From Bacteroidota bacterium (lineage in GTDB: Bacteria > Bacteroidota > Bacteroidia > Chitinophagales > Chitinophagaceae), in contig RDXD01000368.1 of assembly GCA_004292575.1 (NCBI GenBank), positions 1-39,857 of the forward strand: a DNA stretch of 39,857 bases, written 5' to 3'. Made by a program: the position numbers and the translations under genes. Below, piece by piece: positions 9,068 through 18,800 of the stretch (positions are counted from its first letter, which is position 1; the number at the start of each line of letters is the position of its first letter). The notes beneath the pieces were generated by a model. That model was not told the origin of the DNA. It saw only the letters and a program-made list of their open reading frames with translations, and did no database searches.

Positions 9068-10339
9068 ATGTTTAATAAGATGCGCTTTATTTTAAGCGGC
9101 CTGTGTATTGTGTTGGCCAACAGGGGTTTGGCCCAATCCATCAATATAGATTCTACGTTTACCTATGCCCAGGGCGAGGGTGTTTTTATAAATTTGGGTA
9201 AGGGCGAAGGCACAAAGATTAATCTACTTACCACCACCCAGCCCGGCGTACAGTACACCAATATCCCAAGTTTGGTGGCCACACCCAACAGCACCCGCAT
9301 GAGCCTCAATTTGGTGAGAATTGCGGTGGCTGCCAGTACCTATAAAAATAAAATTACCATGGGGCTGGTTACCGACTTTACCGGCACCACACCCATTTTG
9401 GAAGCTTGGGCTGGATATAAGCTGAGCAAGCAGGCTAAAATTATTTTTGGCCAAAAGCAAACCCATACCAACAATAGGTTGGCCATGGAAGACGAACGCT
9501 TTGCGCAGGTCATGAGCCAATCTATAGGCGGTACATCAAGTGATGGCATTATGTATGGCGGCCTTATGCACAATTTTGTGGGCAGCACCCGCGAGGCGGG
9601 TTTGTATGTAGAGACCAACTTTAATGTGGGTAAAATGCGGGTATATCCTTCGGCATCGCTTACCACAGGCAGGGGCCAGAATTTTTTTGATGCCTACACC
9701 CAGGGCGGCTACAAGTATGGCGGCAGATTGGACATAATGCCGCTGGGCGATTTTATAAAAAACAATGCGTTTATAGCCCACGACATTTACCGCGAAATGA
9801 AACCCCGGCTGGCGCTGGGCGTGGCAGCCAGCGTAAATGTAAATGCCAGCAATGCCGATGGCAGCAGCAACCCCAATGTGGTGGGGATTTTTAAAAAAGG
9901 GGGTAAGGCAGGCTTTGCCAACTACCGCAAGCTGGTGGCCGATGCCATGTTTAAATACAAAGGCTTTGCCATGGTGGGCGAGTACATGGTTGGCACCGTA
10001 GCAGGGGCAGACCTATTTACCAATACCGCTGCTACCAATAAGCTTACCGAAGAAGTAGCCAGCGGGTACTACAATTTGGGTAGCGCTTTTAATATGCAAA
10101 CCTCGTATGTGTTTAAAAAAGGCTTGGCCATTGATGGCCGATTTACGGTGGTTACACCCGAGTTTGAAATGGCTTCGTCGCGGGTAAATAAACAGGATTG
10201 GGTAACGCTGGGCATTAACAAATATCTAAAGCGCAATGCCCTAAAAGTGGGCATTAATGTAAGCTATATTCACAATAAGGGCATGGTGGTATCTAACGAG
10301 CAGTGGGTGGGTAATTTTGCCGTGCAATTGTTGCTGTAA
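9068..10339 (+). CDS. Second OprP-like porin, tandem paralogue
   Basis: 423 residues with a signal peptide (ILSGLCIVLANRGLAQ) and barrel-type strands ending in NFAVQLLL. It shares aligned landmarks with the preceding porin: DIYREMKPRLALGV versus DLYREDKPKLVIGV, MFKYKGFAMVGEYM versus LFKYKGFYALGSFV, and NLGSAFNMQTSYV versus NLGSGYNIQGGYV. This indicates an old tandem duplication. The track starts at TTG 9062, but ATG 9068 is preferred. It may form a channel with different selectivity or act with its neighbour. No substrate can be read from the sequence. Confidence 0.77.
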   Translation: MFNKMRFILSGLCIVLANRGLAQSINIDSTFTYAQGEGVFINLGKGEGTKINLLTTTQPGVQYTNIPSLVATPNSTRMSLNLVRIAVAASTYKNKITMGLVTDFTGTTPILEAWAGYKLSKQAKIIFGQKQTHTNNRLAMEDERFAQVMSQSIGGTSSDGIMYGGLMHNFVGSTREAGLYVETNFNVGKMRVYPSASLTTGRGQNFFDAYTQGGYKYGGRLDIMPLGDFIKNNAFIAHDIYREMKPRLALGVAASVNVNASNADGSSNPNVVGIFKKGGKAGFANYRKLVADAMFKYKGFAMVGEYMVGTVAGADLFTNTAATNKLTEEVASGYYNLGSAFNMQTSYVFKKGLAIDGRFTVVTPEFEMASSRVNKQDWVTLGINKYLKRNALKVGINVSYIHNKGMVVSNEQWVGNFAVQLLL

Positions 10340-10687
10340 TCGTTTTTTTTGCAATGGTAAGAATGAGTTATGTGGCTAATTTAAACATGTACAAAACGGC
10401 TTAAACCCAACACCAGTAATGCTTTTAGGACTTTGAATTTCACATGCTATAAATTTATACGGCCTTAAAGCCGAATAAAAATGAAGGCATAAAATCTCCA
10501 CACACGGGCACACACCCAGCAGCAGAAACCTTTAGGGAATTTGTTGCGAAAATTGAAAAACAATAAAAATGAATAGGTGAAATCCTACCAGTCGTTGTAA
10601 ACCCAGCACACTATACGATTTTTTGGGATTTCATTTGGCAGCATTAAACAGTCTATACAGCCGCAGAGGCGCACTAAAAATGAATAT
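10340..10687. other. Intergenic region between porin and lamin-tail lipoprotein
   Basis: 348 bases. The motif AAAAATGAA recurs at about 10478, 10566 and 10677, the last just before the next start, so these may be relics of short leader duplications. No terminator or gene was recognised. The - strand ORF 10585-10860 is a shadow. Confidence 0.4.
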
Positions 10688-11455
10688 ATGAAAAGAGGCG
10701 TAATCTTAATTCTCATTGCCATGGTTTTTATGGTGGCTTGTACTTCAAAAATTGATTTTGAAGTGGTGCCACCAACACCACCCGTTGTAACCACCGAGCT
10801 GATGCTATCGGAAATTTCAACGGCCATAAATACCGACCCTAGGGCCAATGGTACCCGCACGCACTACGTGGAGTTGTTTAACGGTACCGGCAGGGCCATT
10901 GACCTATCGAATTATGCGCTGGGTTATATGGCCGTTGCCGATTCTTTGTCGCTAACGCCATGGTCATTTGGCACCAATTTTTTTATACTGTCGTCCAGCT
11001 TGCCCAAAGACAGTTGTTATCTGGTAGCCTCGCCACAGGCCGATCGAATGATGATTATTCGCGATACCTCTTGGGGTACCACCAGCACCCTTTCTGCACA
11101 GGCCAGCAGCCCCCTGCAGCTTAGCGGCAATAGTGCCATTGCGCTTTTAAAAAGAGCCAGCTCGGGGGCCTTTACGCTAAATGGCAACACCTATGCCATT
11201 ATTGATGTGTTTGGCAGCCCCTTGGTGCGCAGGGTAGGCAGCCGTGGTGCCACCAGTGCCCGCAACAATCTTATGTGGGCCACAGCAGGCGAGGAATTAG
11301 ATACCCGCAACCGCACTTTTTTTAGAAAAGGCACCGTGCTTAGCCCCAGTACCGATTGGGAAATCAGCCGCGGCAGCACCGCCGAAAACAGCCAGTGGAT
11401 AATTTCGGGAGATAGGAGCTGGGATTACTCCAACTTAAAGAAGCCCACCCGCTAA
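10688..11455 (+). CDS. Lamin-tail-domain lipoprotein
   Basis: 255 residues. The N-terminus MKRGVILILIAMVFMVAC is a lipoprotein signal with a lipobox ending at Cys18, so the protein should be lipid-anchored. A proline-rich linker (VVPPTPPVV) leads to a lamin-tail fold: LMLSEISTA, YVELFNGTGRAIDLSNYALG, and the late strand IDVFGSP. In bacteria this immunoglobulin-like domain is found on secreted nucleases and surface proteins and is thought to mediate binding. The last ~70 residues (GATSARNNLMWATAG ... DTRNRTFFRKG, WEISRG) match the usual end of such domains. It has no catalytic part. Neighbouring surface genes suggest a cell-surface role. Confidence 0.82.
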   Translation: MKRGVILILIAMVFMVACTSKIDFEVVPPTPPVVTTELMLSEISTAINTDPRANGTRTHYVELFNGTGRAIDLSNYALGYMAVADSLSLTPWSFGTNFFILSSSLPKDSCYLVASPQADRMMIIRDTSWGTTSTLSAQASSPLQLSGNSAIALLKRASSGAFTLNGNTYAIIDVFGSPLVRRVGSRGATSARNNLMWATAGEELDTRNRTFFRKGTVLSPSTDWEISRGSTAENSQWIISGDRSWDYSNLKKPTR

Positions 11456-11669
11456 GTGGTGCTGTGTAGCGCAGGCTAGCATGTTATACGAGCCGCGTGG
11501 TTTTTGCCCTGTGTCTTTTGGGTGCCAAGCAGGATTACGCATTTTGGTTCGGGCATTCCCAGTTCATAGGCATGCACTCATGTACCTGTTTTTGTGGCTA
11601 TTCCAAGGTCTTTTGTACAGTTGGATTTAAATCCTGTAATTTCCACGTTCATTCCAACATATACGCTCA

Positions 11670-12242
11670 ATGCCCGTATTTACCCTCCGTATCACCCTTA
11701 GGGGTATTTCGAACCCCACTGTGTCCCGCACCATACAAGTGCCCGGCGCCATAACGTTTTTAAAACTGCACCGGCTTATACAACTTGCCTTTGGGTGGCA
11801 GGAATGTCACCTCCACGAATTTCAGATACCCGGGCAAGATGATTTTGTAATTACCGCTGCTGCCAACATGGAGGAAGATGAAAGGAGTGCAGAGGATGAA
11901 ACGACGGAAAAGGTGGGTGCTTATTTGAGCGAACCCGGCGATGCCCTGCTGTATGTTTACGACTTCGGCGATTATTGGGAGCATGAAATTACTGTTTTGG
12001 CGGTGCACAAATCGGCGGGTGGGAATAAAGCGGATTGGTTGTTGGCAGCAGAAGGCGCCTGCCCGCCCGAGGATTGCGGGGGCGTGCACGGGTATGCCTT
12101 GCTTAAGGAGGCTATGGCCAACCCCAAGCACCCTGAATACAAATCGTATCGCGAATGGCTTAACTTGGGCGCAAACGATCCTTTTAACCCCTGGAACGCC
12201 GCATTGAGCGATAAACTAAATGGGGCATCGGCCCGGATGTAA
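11670..12242 (+). CDS. Plasmid pRiA4b ORF-3-like family protein
   Basis: 190 residues carrying the hallmarks of the pRiA4b ORF-3 family: FLKLHRLIQLAFGWQECHLHEF at ~30-55, the YVYDFGDYWEHEITV block at ~95, and the CPPEDCGGVHGYALLKEAM cysteine block at ~130. The family is widespread on plasmids and chromosomes and its function is not established. It stands alone, ~215 bp after the lipoprotein and just before a decayed accessory patch, consistent with mobile ancestry. Confidence 0.85.
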   Translation: MPVFTLRITLRGISNPTVSRTIQVPGAITFLKLHRLIQLAFGWQECHLHEFQIPGQDDFVITAAANMEEDERSAEDETTEKVGAYLSEPGDALLYVYDFGDYWEHEITVLAVHKSAGGNKADWLLAAEGACPPEDCGGVHGYALLKEAMANPKHPEYKSYREWLNLGANDPFNPWNAALSDKLNGASARM

Positions 12243-12598
12243 TGCTTTGCGGAAAGAATGGATTGCTGTTGATATTTGGTTAACAATACACAACTATTTA
12301 CACCCTCCTGCCGATGGTGATTTGCAGCCGTTGATAAAAGCTGTGGTGGAAAACATGAGTGAAGCCAATACCTGAACGCCCTACCCACAAGTGCGGTTTC
12401 TCCGCCAAATGCCCAACTCTCGCATGCCTGTTTGGCAATTACGTAACCCGGTTTTTTTATTTCTTTCATCGTCAAGTTCATACCAGCACTATCCTGTTCA
12501 AAATTTGTTCCAACACTTTAGGAAACAAGCAAGCGAAAAGAGGAGCTGGGTGTGGAAGCTCTGCCAGTCGGCATACGCCTAAACGGTGGTTTTAATGA
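12243..12598. other. Noncoding, probably degraded DNA
   Basis: Lies between the pRiA4b-like gene and the decayed ATP-binding gene. Several short ORFs on both strands have no recognisable product. It probably holds ruins of the 5' half of the following gene, but I could not recover an AlbA-like N-terminus from any frame. Confidence 0.35.
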
Positions 12599-13503
12599 CG
12601 GCCATGGCTATCTGGGTTTAAGGCCGAAGCAAGAATAAGCGCCAATGTGCCCGATAGTCAGCTATTCAGTAACCTGAAATTGTACAACAACGATCAGACC
12701 TTAAAAACGGGGCGGTATTGTTTTTTGGCAAAGAGCCCGAAGCCTTTATGGAAAAGGCGATGGTGCGTTGTGTGGCTTTTGATGGTACTGACAAGCGGTA
12801 TATTGCCGATGATAAACTCTTTGGCGGCAACCTGTATCAGCAATTTCGGCAGGCCATGCAATGGCTAAAAGGAAAACTGAATGTGCGCTACGATATTGAA
12901 GGACAAGGTTCGGGCCCAAGAAAAGAGATCTGGGAAATTCCGGAAACGGTTTTCAGGGAAGCCATCATCAACTCGCTTTCGCACCGCGATTATTACGACA
13001 AAGGCGCTGTTACGCAGGTGGAAGTGTTTAATAACCGGGTAGAAATCTCCAACCCCGGCGGATTGGTAAGCGCCATCCCCGATGCGGAGTTTGGCAAACG
13101 CAGCCATTCCCGCAATCCGTTAATCTTCGGTCTTTTTGCCCGTATGCACCTTGTAGAACAGGTAGGTTCGGGCATTGGCCGCATGCGCGACCTGATGCAA
13201 ACCGCCGGTCTGCCGGAACCTGTTTTCCATAAGGAAGGCATGTTTTCCGTCATTTTTCCTCGTTCGGAGAAAAGTGCACAAGAAAGTGCACAAGAAAGTA
13301 CACAGAAAAGTACACAGAAAAGTGCACAGAAAATTCTTCAATTAATAAAAGAGAATACCCAAATTACTACAACAGAAATGTCTGTAAAATTGGGCTTGAC
13401 AAGAAGTGGAATTGCAAAGCAAATTGCCAAAATGAAAAAGGCTGGCATCATTAAAAGGATAGGCAGTGATAAATCAGGCAGATGGGAAGTTTGCGAAACT
13501 TAA
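12599..13503 (+). pseudogene. AlbA/RecG-like ATP-binding regulator, N-truncated and frameshifted
   Basis: The C-terminal part of the family that joins an AlbA_2 (Schlafen-type) domain, a GHKL-like ATP-binding segment and a winged helix. Seen here are EIPETVFREAIINSLSHRDYY, VEISNPGGL, SRNPLIFGLFARMHLVEQVGSGIGRMRDLM, a repeated linker (SAQESAQESTQKSTQKSAQK) and the winged helix (TTTEMSVKLGLTRSGIAKQIAKMKKAG). The AlbA_2 domain is missing. Reading starts near 12599 in one frame (ISANVPDSQLFSNLKLYNND) and must shift by -1 at the A-run 12703-12707 to continue as NGAVLFFGKEPEAFM. One missing A would explain this. The ORF-track start at 12718 is a TTG inside the domain. Confidence 0.75.
13273..13332 (+). 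repeat. Five 12-bp tandem repeats inside the ATP-binding gene
   Basis: Five units of AGTRCACARGAA/AGTRCACAGAAA encode the four-residue repeat S(A/T)Q(E/K). The 12-bp period keeps the frame, so unit loss or gain would change only the length of the linker between the ATP-binding part and the winged helix. Confidence 0.9.
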
Positions 13504-13507
13504 GTAT

Positions 13508-13783
13508 GACGGTATAAATGACGGTATAAATGACGGTGTAAACGTCGGTCAGTATCGTTTTAAATAATCCTGTAAATGAAAAAAGGAAATGATACCAAAG
13601 ATGATACTATAAATGATACCATAATTGACACCATTTATGATACTGTAAATGGCACTGTAAATGGCACTGTAAATGCTATGGTAAATGTCAGGAAAGGTTC
13701 GGTATAAGGTTCGGTATAAGGTTCGGTATAAAGTTCTGTATAAAGTTCGGTGAAAATGTCGGTATAAATGTCGGTATAAATGA
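13508..13783. repeat. Degenerate 12-bp tandem repeat array after the stop codon
   Basis: About 20 degenerate 12-bp units follow the pseudogene's stop in several homogenised blocks: GACGGTATAAAT, ATGATACTATAA / ATGGCACTGTAA, AGGTTCGGTATA and AATGTCGGTATA. One + strand frame of the central block reads DTINDTIIDTIYDTVNGTVN, again a four-residue period. The period matches the coding repeat just upstream, so the array looks like linker-repeat DNA now lying outside a gene. The antisense ORF 13549-13812 (LYRTLYRT...) is its shadow. Confidence 0.85.
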
Positions 13784-13949
13784 GAATTAATCCACTTAAT
13801 AAAATGAAGCAATCACAAAAGAATACACAGAAAGTCCCCCGGAAAACTACCGGGATTAACCCGTTTGTGGAATTTCATTTTCCCCTTTGTACCCGAAAAC
13901 CCACCCTTTATCATTCGTTATTTATTATTTCTTATTCCTTATTTACTAT

Positions 13950-15441
13950 ATGACCTTCCCTTCCATTGAAATACAAGGCTCCATCATTTCAAGCGACCTG
14001 CTCGGCAAAATACGCGGCGAACAGGCCCCGCATCAGCAGGGCAAGGATTTTGTACCCGGCTTTACCGATGCCAGGCTGAAAGATGAAATAAGCCTTGCAT
14101 GGCAGGAAGCCAAGGGGCAATGGACCATTTTTAAAAGCAAACTTGCAAGGCTAAAGGAAGGCGAAACCGGCACATCCGAAACCCGCAATTTCTGGATGGT
14201 GCCGCTGCTGACCAACCTCGGCTACAACTTGAATTTTAATCGGCAATCGGAAGAACTCAATGGCAAATTATTTCCCATTGGTTACCGAGATACCAACCTC
14301 GACAACTTTCCCATTTTTATAGACGGCTACAACGAATCGCTAGACCGTCGCCCCCGATAGCAAGCTGCTGCGGGCAAGCCCGCATGCGCTGATGCAGGAA
14401 TGCCTGAGCCACAGCGAATACCTATACGGGCTGGTAACCAATGGCCGGCAACTGCGCCTGCTTCGCGATGCAAGCCGTATTACCCGCCTCAGCTATGTGG
14501 AGTTCAACCTTGAGAAAATGATGGACGAAGACCTGTATGCGGACTTCGTTATCTTTTACCGGCTGTTGCATGCCTCGCGTATGCCCAAAAGCATGGATAC
14601 GGGCAGCGAAAGCATCCTCGAGCATTACCATCAGGATGGGTTGGCCGCCGGCAGCACCATCCGCAGCAACCTTGGCATGGCGGTGGAAAAAGCCATCCTC
14701 AACCTTGCCAATGGTTTTGTGAATCATCCTGAAAATGCCGCCTTACGCAAAGCCATTGACGACGGGCAGCTTGACCCTGATGAATACTACCGGCACATGC
14801 TGCGCATTATTTACCGCCTGGTGTTTTTGTTTGTAATAGAAGAACGCAACCTGATATATGCCGATAGCAAAACACCCGAAACCAAACGTTTTACCCAAAT
14901 TTACTTCAACCATTTCAGCCTGATGCGGTTGCGCAAATTGGCCGGTAAATTACAACCGCCCGAAGCCGACCGCCATTACGATGGCTGGCAAGGCCTGCTG
15001 AATACCTTTGCCCTGTTTGAAAAACCTGCGCTTGGCAGGCAACTTGGTATTATGGCCTTGCAGGGCGATTTGTTTGGCTACCATACTATTACCTGTCCGC
15101 ATTACGATTTACACCAATGCCGGTTGAGCAACAAAGTGCTGCTTGATGTGGTAAAATCGCTTAGCTATTTTGAAAACGAGAATAAAGTAGGCATTGCGGT
15201 AAACTACGGCGGGCTTGATGTGGAAGAATTTGGCAGCGTGTACGAAGGCATGCTGGAACTGAAACTGAAAGGCGAATATATACCCGGCACCGAACAATAC
15301 CGGTTTGATTGGGCCAACAGCGGCGAAAGGGGTAAAAGCGGCAGCCACTATACACCCTATACGCCCGAAGAATTGGTGCAACCCCTGATAAAACATTTGC
15401 TGAATTATGTGATTCAGGACAGCGTGGAAAGTGGGGAGTGA
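13950..15441 (+). pseudogene. Truncated, frameshifted Eco57I/DISARM-type methylase-like gene
   Basis: ATG 13950 opens an N-terminal region typical of very large N6-adenine methylase proteins of defence loci (LGKIRGEQAP, TRNFWMVPLLTNLGYNLNFNR, IFIDGYNESLDRRP). The frame breaks in a C-run at 14351-14355. Removing one C restores RRPDSKLLRASPHALMQECLSHSEYLYGLVTNG, continuous with ORF 14392-15441 (RIIYRLVFLFVIEERNL, VNYGGLDVEEFGSVYEGMLEL, GSHYTPYTPEELVQPLI). The gene then stops at VESGE, before any DPACGSG or NPPY methylase motif. The ~490 residues compare with a normal length above 1,000. The C-terminus runs into TAGTGG-type simple repeats. Specific membership (DrmMI versus stand-alone type II) is uncertain. 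Confidence 0.72.
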
Positions 15442-15778
15442 GTAGTTCTTAGTTGGCGGTGGGTAGTGGATAGCGGTTAGAAAAAGTTGAAGAGCAGAGA
15501 AATGCCTACTAATCAACAAGCACTATCCACCAATCAAAAAACTAAACACACGAATTATTCTTAACCAAGAAAGGTAGCGTTGCGCTTATCACTTGAACAC
15601 AGGTTGGTTTAAAATGAAAAGCTGATCTGGTTAACATTTTTGTGGATAAAACGACGAAAAGAGTACTGCCGTTGGTAAGCAAAATAAGGCGAAAAGTGCT
15701 GGGATTTCCGAGCCTGCATGGGGGTTGAAAATTAGCGGTTTGTTAGATGAATTGAAAAGTTGCTGCTTCTAAAGCAAA
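15442..15778. other. Intergenic region with simple-repeat relics
   Basis: The first ~40 bases after the methylase remnant (GTGGGTAGTGGATAGCGG and similar) are a degenerate GT-rich simple repeat, and CACTATCCACCAATC at ~15523 is its inverted echo. The remainder shows no gene, and no remnant of the missing methylase domain was recognised. Confidence 0.5.
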
Positions 15779-15810
15779 AAGCCCAATCGGCATTGTTTCC
15801 GATTGGGCTT
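15779..15810 (-). terminator. Rho-independent terminator of the tricorn-like gene
   Basis: A perfect 12-bp stem, AAGCCCAATCGG / CCGATTGGGCTT, with an 8-base loop. On the - strand it is followed by a T-run (A-run 15776-15780 on +). It lies ~20 bp after the stop of the 15832-19065 gene. Confidence 0.93.
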
Positions 15811-15831
15811 AAACACTGTAACAGCCGTGGA

Positions 15832-18800
15832 TTATTTTAGTTCTTTCATCAACTCTGCCACTGCCGCTTCCAGCTGTTGGTCTTTGCCTTTGTTTACCAG
15901 GTTGTACTCGTTCATTACTTTAATATCGGGTTCGGTTTGGTAGTTTTCGAGGTATCTGCCGCTGCCATCCATCATGCGTACGCCCATGGGCACTGTGCCC
16001 CAGCGGGTTTGCCCATCCTGCAAACCTTCCCATGCAGCAAACGAACAAGTGCCTGGCACCGGCATGCCTACCACTTTCCCCAGTTTTAGATACTGGTATG
16101 CAAATGCGTAACAATGACCATCGCTATAGTTGGCTTCGTTGGCCAGGCTGATGCTGGGTTTGTTCCAGCGGAATGTGGGTTCGTAGTTCGCCACTTCTTT
16201 GTCGTTGCTGTATTCCATAAATCGCTTGCCACTCAGCCACATCGTAAGGTCGGCCACCAAATCGCCACCACCGTTGTTGCGGGTATCCACCACCAATGCT
16301 TTACGGCCTGCGTATTTGCCCATGGCTTCTTCCAACGCGGTTCTGTATGCCCCTTCGTTCATGCCCGGTATATGTATGTAGCCCAGTTGGCCATTGCTCA
16401 ATCTATCTACTTCATCGGCATTGCGTTTTACCCAACGCTTGTATAGCAATCCGTTTTCTTCGCCCATGCCAATGGGCTTTACTACCAACTCACGGGTTTT
16501 GCCATTTTCATTGAGCGTTAGTAAAACATTTTTACCTGCTTTGCGATTCAGAAATTGTGCCAGGTCTTTATCTGCGGTAATGGTTTCTCCATCTATCGAT
16601 TCAATGATGGCGCCCGCAGCAATATTGAACCCGGCTTTATCGAGGGGGCCGTTGGCGATTACTTCGTCAATCTTTACGCCGTTGCCTTGGTAATTGTAGT
16701 TAATAAAAATGCCGAGTGATGCGGTGGCGTCTGCGTTGGTATTGGGTGCGCCAAACGATGCGTAGCAATGGCTCACGTTGAGTTCGCCCAGCAGTTCATT
16801 CAGCATTTCTGTAAACTCAAAGCCGTTGCCAATATGCGGCAAGTACTTTTCATAGTCTTTACCCATTTGCTGCCAGTTGATGCCATGAAAACCTTGCTTG
16901 TAAAAAATATCATTGGCTCGGCGAATCACATGCCTGAACATGATGTTTCTTTCTGCCGCTACATCCAGCAGCATATCGCCACTAATGCTAATGCGATCTA
17001 CCTTGCCACTGGCCACGTCAATTTTGGCAATGCCACCATCGGTTTGTAAAAATATTTTTTTGCCGTCTTTATCCCACTGCATGTTGCCGGCACTATTGGC
17101 ACCCAGCGGCGCCAGTATTTTGGTTTCTCTGGTACGCAGGTTGGTGGTCCAAAGGTTTACGCTTTTTTCAAAACGGGTAAGGTAGTATAAATTTTCTCCG
17201 TCTTTATCAACCAGTGCATCGCTCAGGCTGCTGCTATGAATGGTGAGGCGGGCTTTGCGTGTTTCCAATCCTGCCCAATCAATCACCACGCTGTCTTTTT
17301 TGGCGGTTGCCTTTTTGGTGGTATCTGCTTTTTCCGCTTTTTCTTTTATTTCTTTTGCAAGCAAAGCTTCGTCTTTACTAAGGCGATAATTGTCCCATGC
17401 ATCTTGTGTAAAAAATAATCCGTATGCATCTTGCTGACCACCGCCGCTGTTGGCTTTTCCGGCAAGGCCATCGCGGTTGCTAAACCACAGCATCATCTTT
17501 CCGCCCATCATCCATCGTGGGCTGCCATCGTCAAAACCATTTTGGGTAATGTTGGTGATTTTCATTTTGCCCTGCCCTACTGGGTCGTTCAGGCGGGCAT
17601 CAGCACTCAACACGCCAATTTCTCCATTGGCTATGCCTTGCTCTGCATAGCTAATCAATAGCCATTTGCTATCAGGGCTCCAATTTACATCATGTCCACC
17701 ATCGCCCCAACTCAACCATTCTTTTTGGGTAACCAAAGTGCGGTTTTGATTGCTGGCCAAGTTCAATATTTTCAACGTGTTATAATTTTCAACATAGGCC
17801 AGCTCTTTTCCATTGGGGCTTAGCTCGGGGTTCAGCACGCTTTTTTCTGCCGCTACCAATACCGATTCTTTGATGAGGGTACTGGCAAAAAAATACGGTT
17901 CTTCTTTGCGGCTGATTTCACTTTTGTAAATGCTCCATTTGCCATTTCTTTCGCTGGCGTACACCAGCATGCGGCCATCGGCATGCCAGCTTATATCCGT
18001 TTCGGCTTCGGGTGTTTTGGTAATTTGTTTGGTACCGCTGCCATCGGCGTTGCTTACAAATACATCGCCTCTAAACAGGAAGGCCACTTCTTTTCCATTG
18101 GGCGAAACCCGCATGCCTCCCACGCTTGTAACCGGCACGTTACGTTCGTTGGTTTGGCGTGCATCGGCGTGAATAACAATGTTTATTTTTTTGCTTTGGC
18201 CATTGGCATAAGTGTACAATGATCCATCGTAGCTAAAGCAAAGCGTTCCATTTTTTGCGGCGCTTAAAAAGCGAACGGGATGTGTGTTGAAGTTGGTAAC
18301 GGGCGTGGGGTTGGTGCCATCTGCTGTCATTTTAAACACATTGAAACTTCCCGCAGCTTCGCTCAGGTAAAAAATGGTTTTGTCGCCATCGGCCAGTATA
18401 GGGTTGCGGTCTTCACCGGCAAAACTGGTGAGTTTTTTGTGTGTACCGGCTGCCACATCGTACATCCAAATGTCGCGGGCAATGGCACTGGTGTGGTGTT
18501 TGCGAAAAGGATTTTCGCCGCCTTTTTTATCGTGATAGAAAAGGCGTTTACCATCGGCACTGTATTGCACATCTTCGGCAGGTGTGGTAAGTACCTGTGT
18601 CACCCGACCTCCGTCAATAGCAACGCTATACAACTCGGGCATACTACCGGTGGCGTACTGTCGGTTGGGGGCGGCATCCATGCGGGCGGCGCCAAATACA
18701 ACTGTTTTTCCATCGGGCGAAAAACTGTAGGGCATTTCGGCAGCACTGTGATAGGTGAGTCGTTTGGCCTCGCCACCAATGGCGGGTATCAAAAACACAT

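Noticed and set aside
11972-12481. - strand ORF 11972-12481
   Set aside because: Most of it is antisense to the pRiA4b-like gene. The N-terminal part reads plausibly (MKEIKKPGYVIAKQ) but I recognise no family and no start context.
13508-13783. 12-bp repeat block as a CRISPR or as the coding ORF 13549-13812
   Set aside because: There are no spacers, the period is 12 bp, and the LYRT-repeat protein is only the antisense reading of the array.
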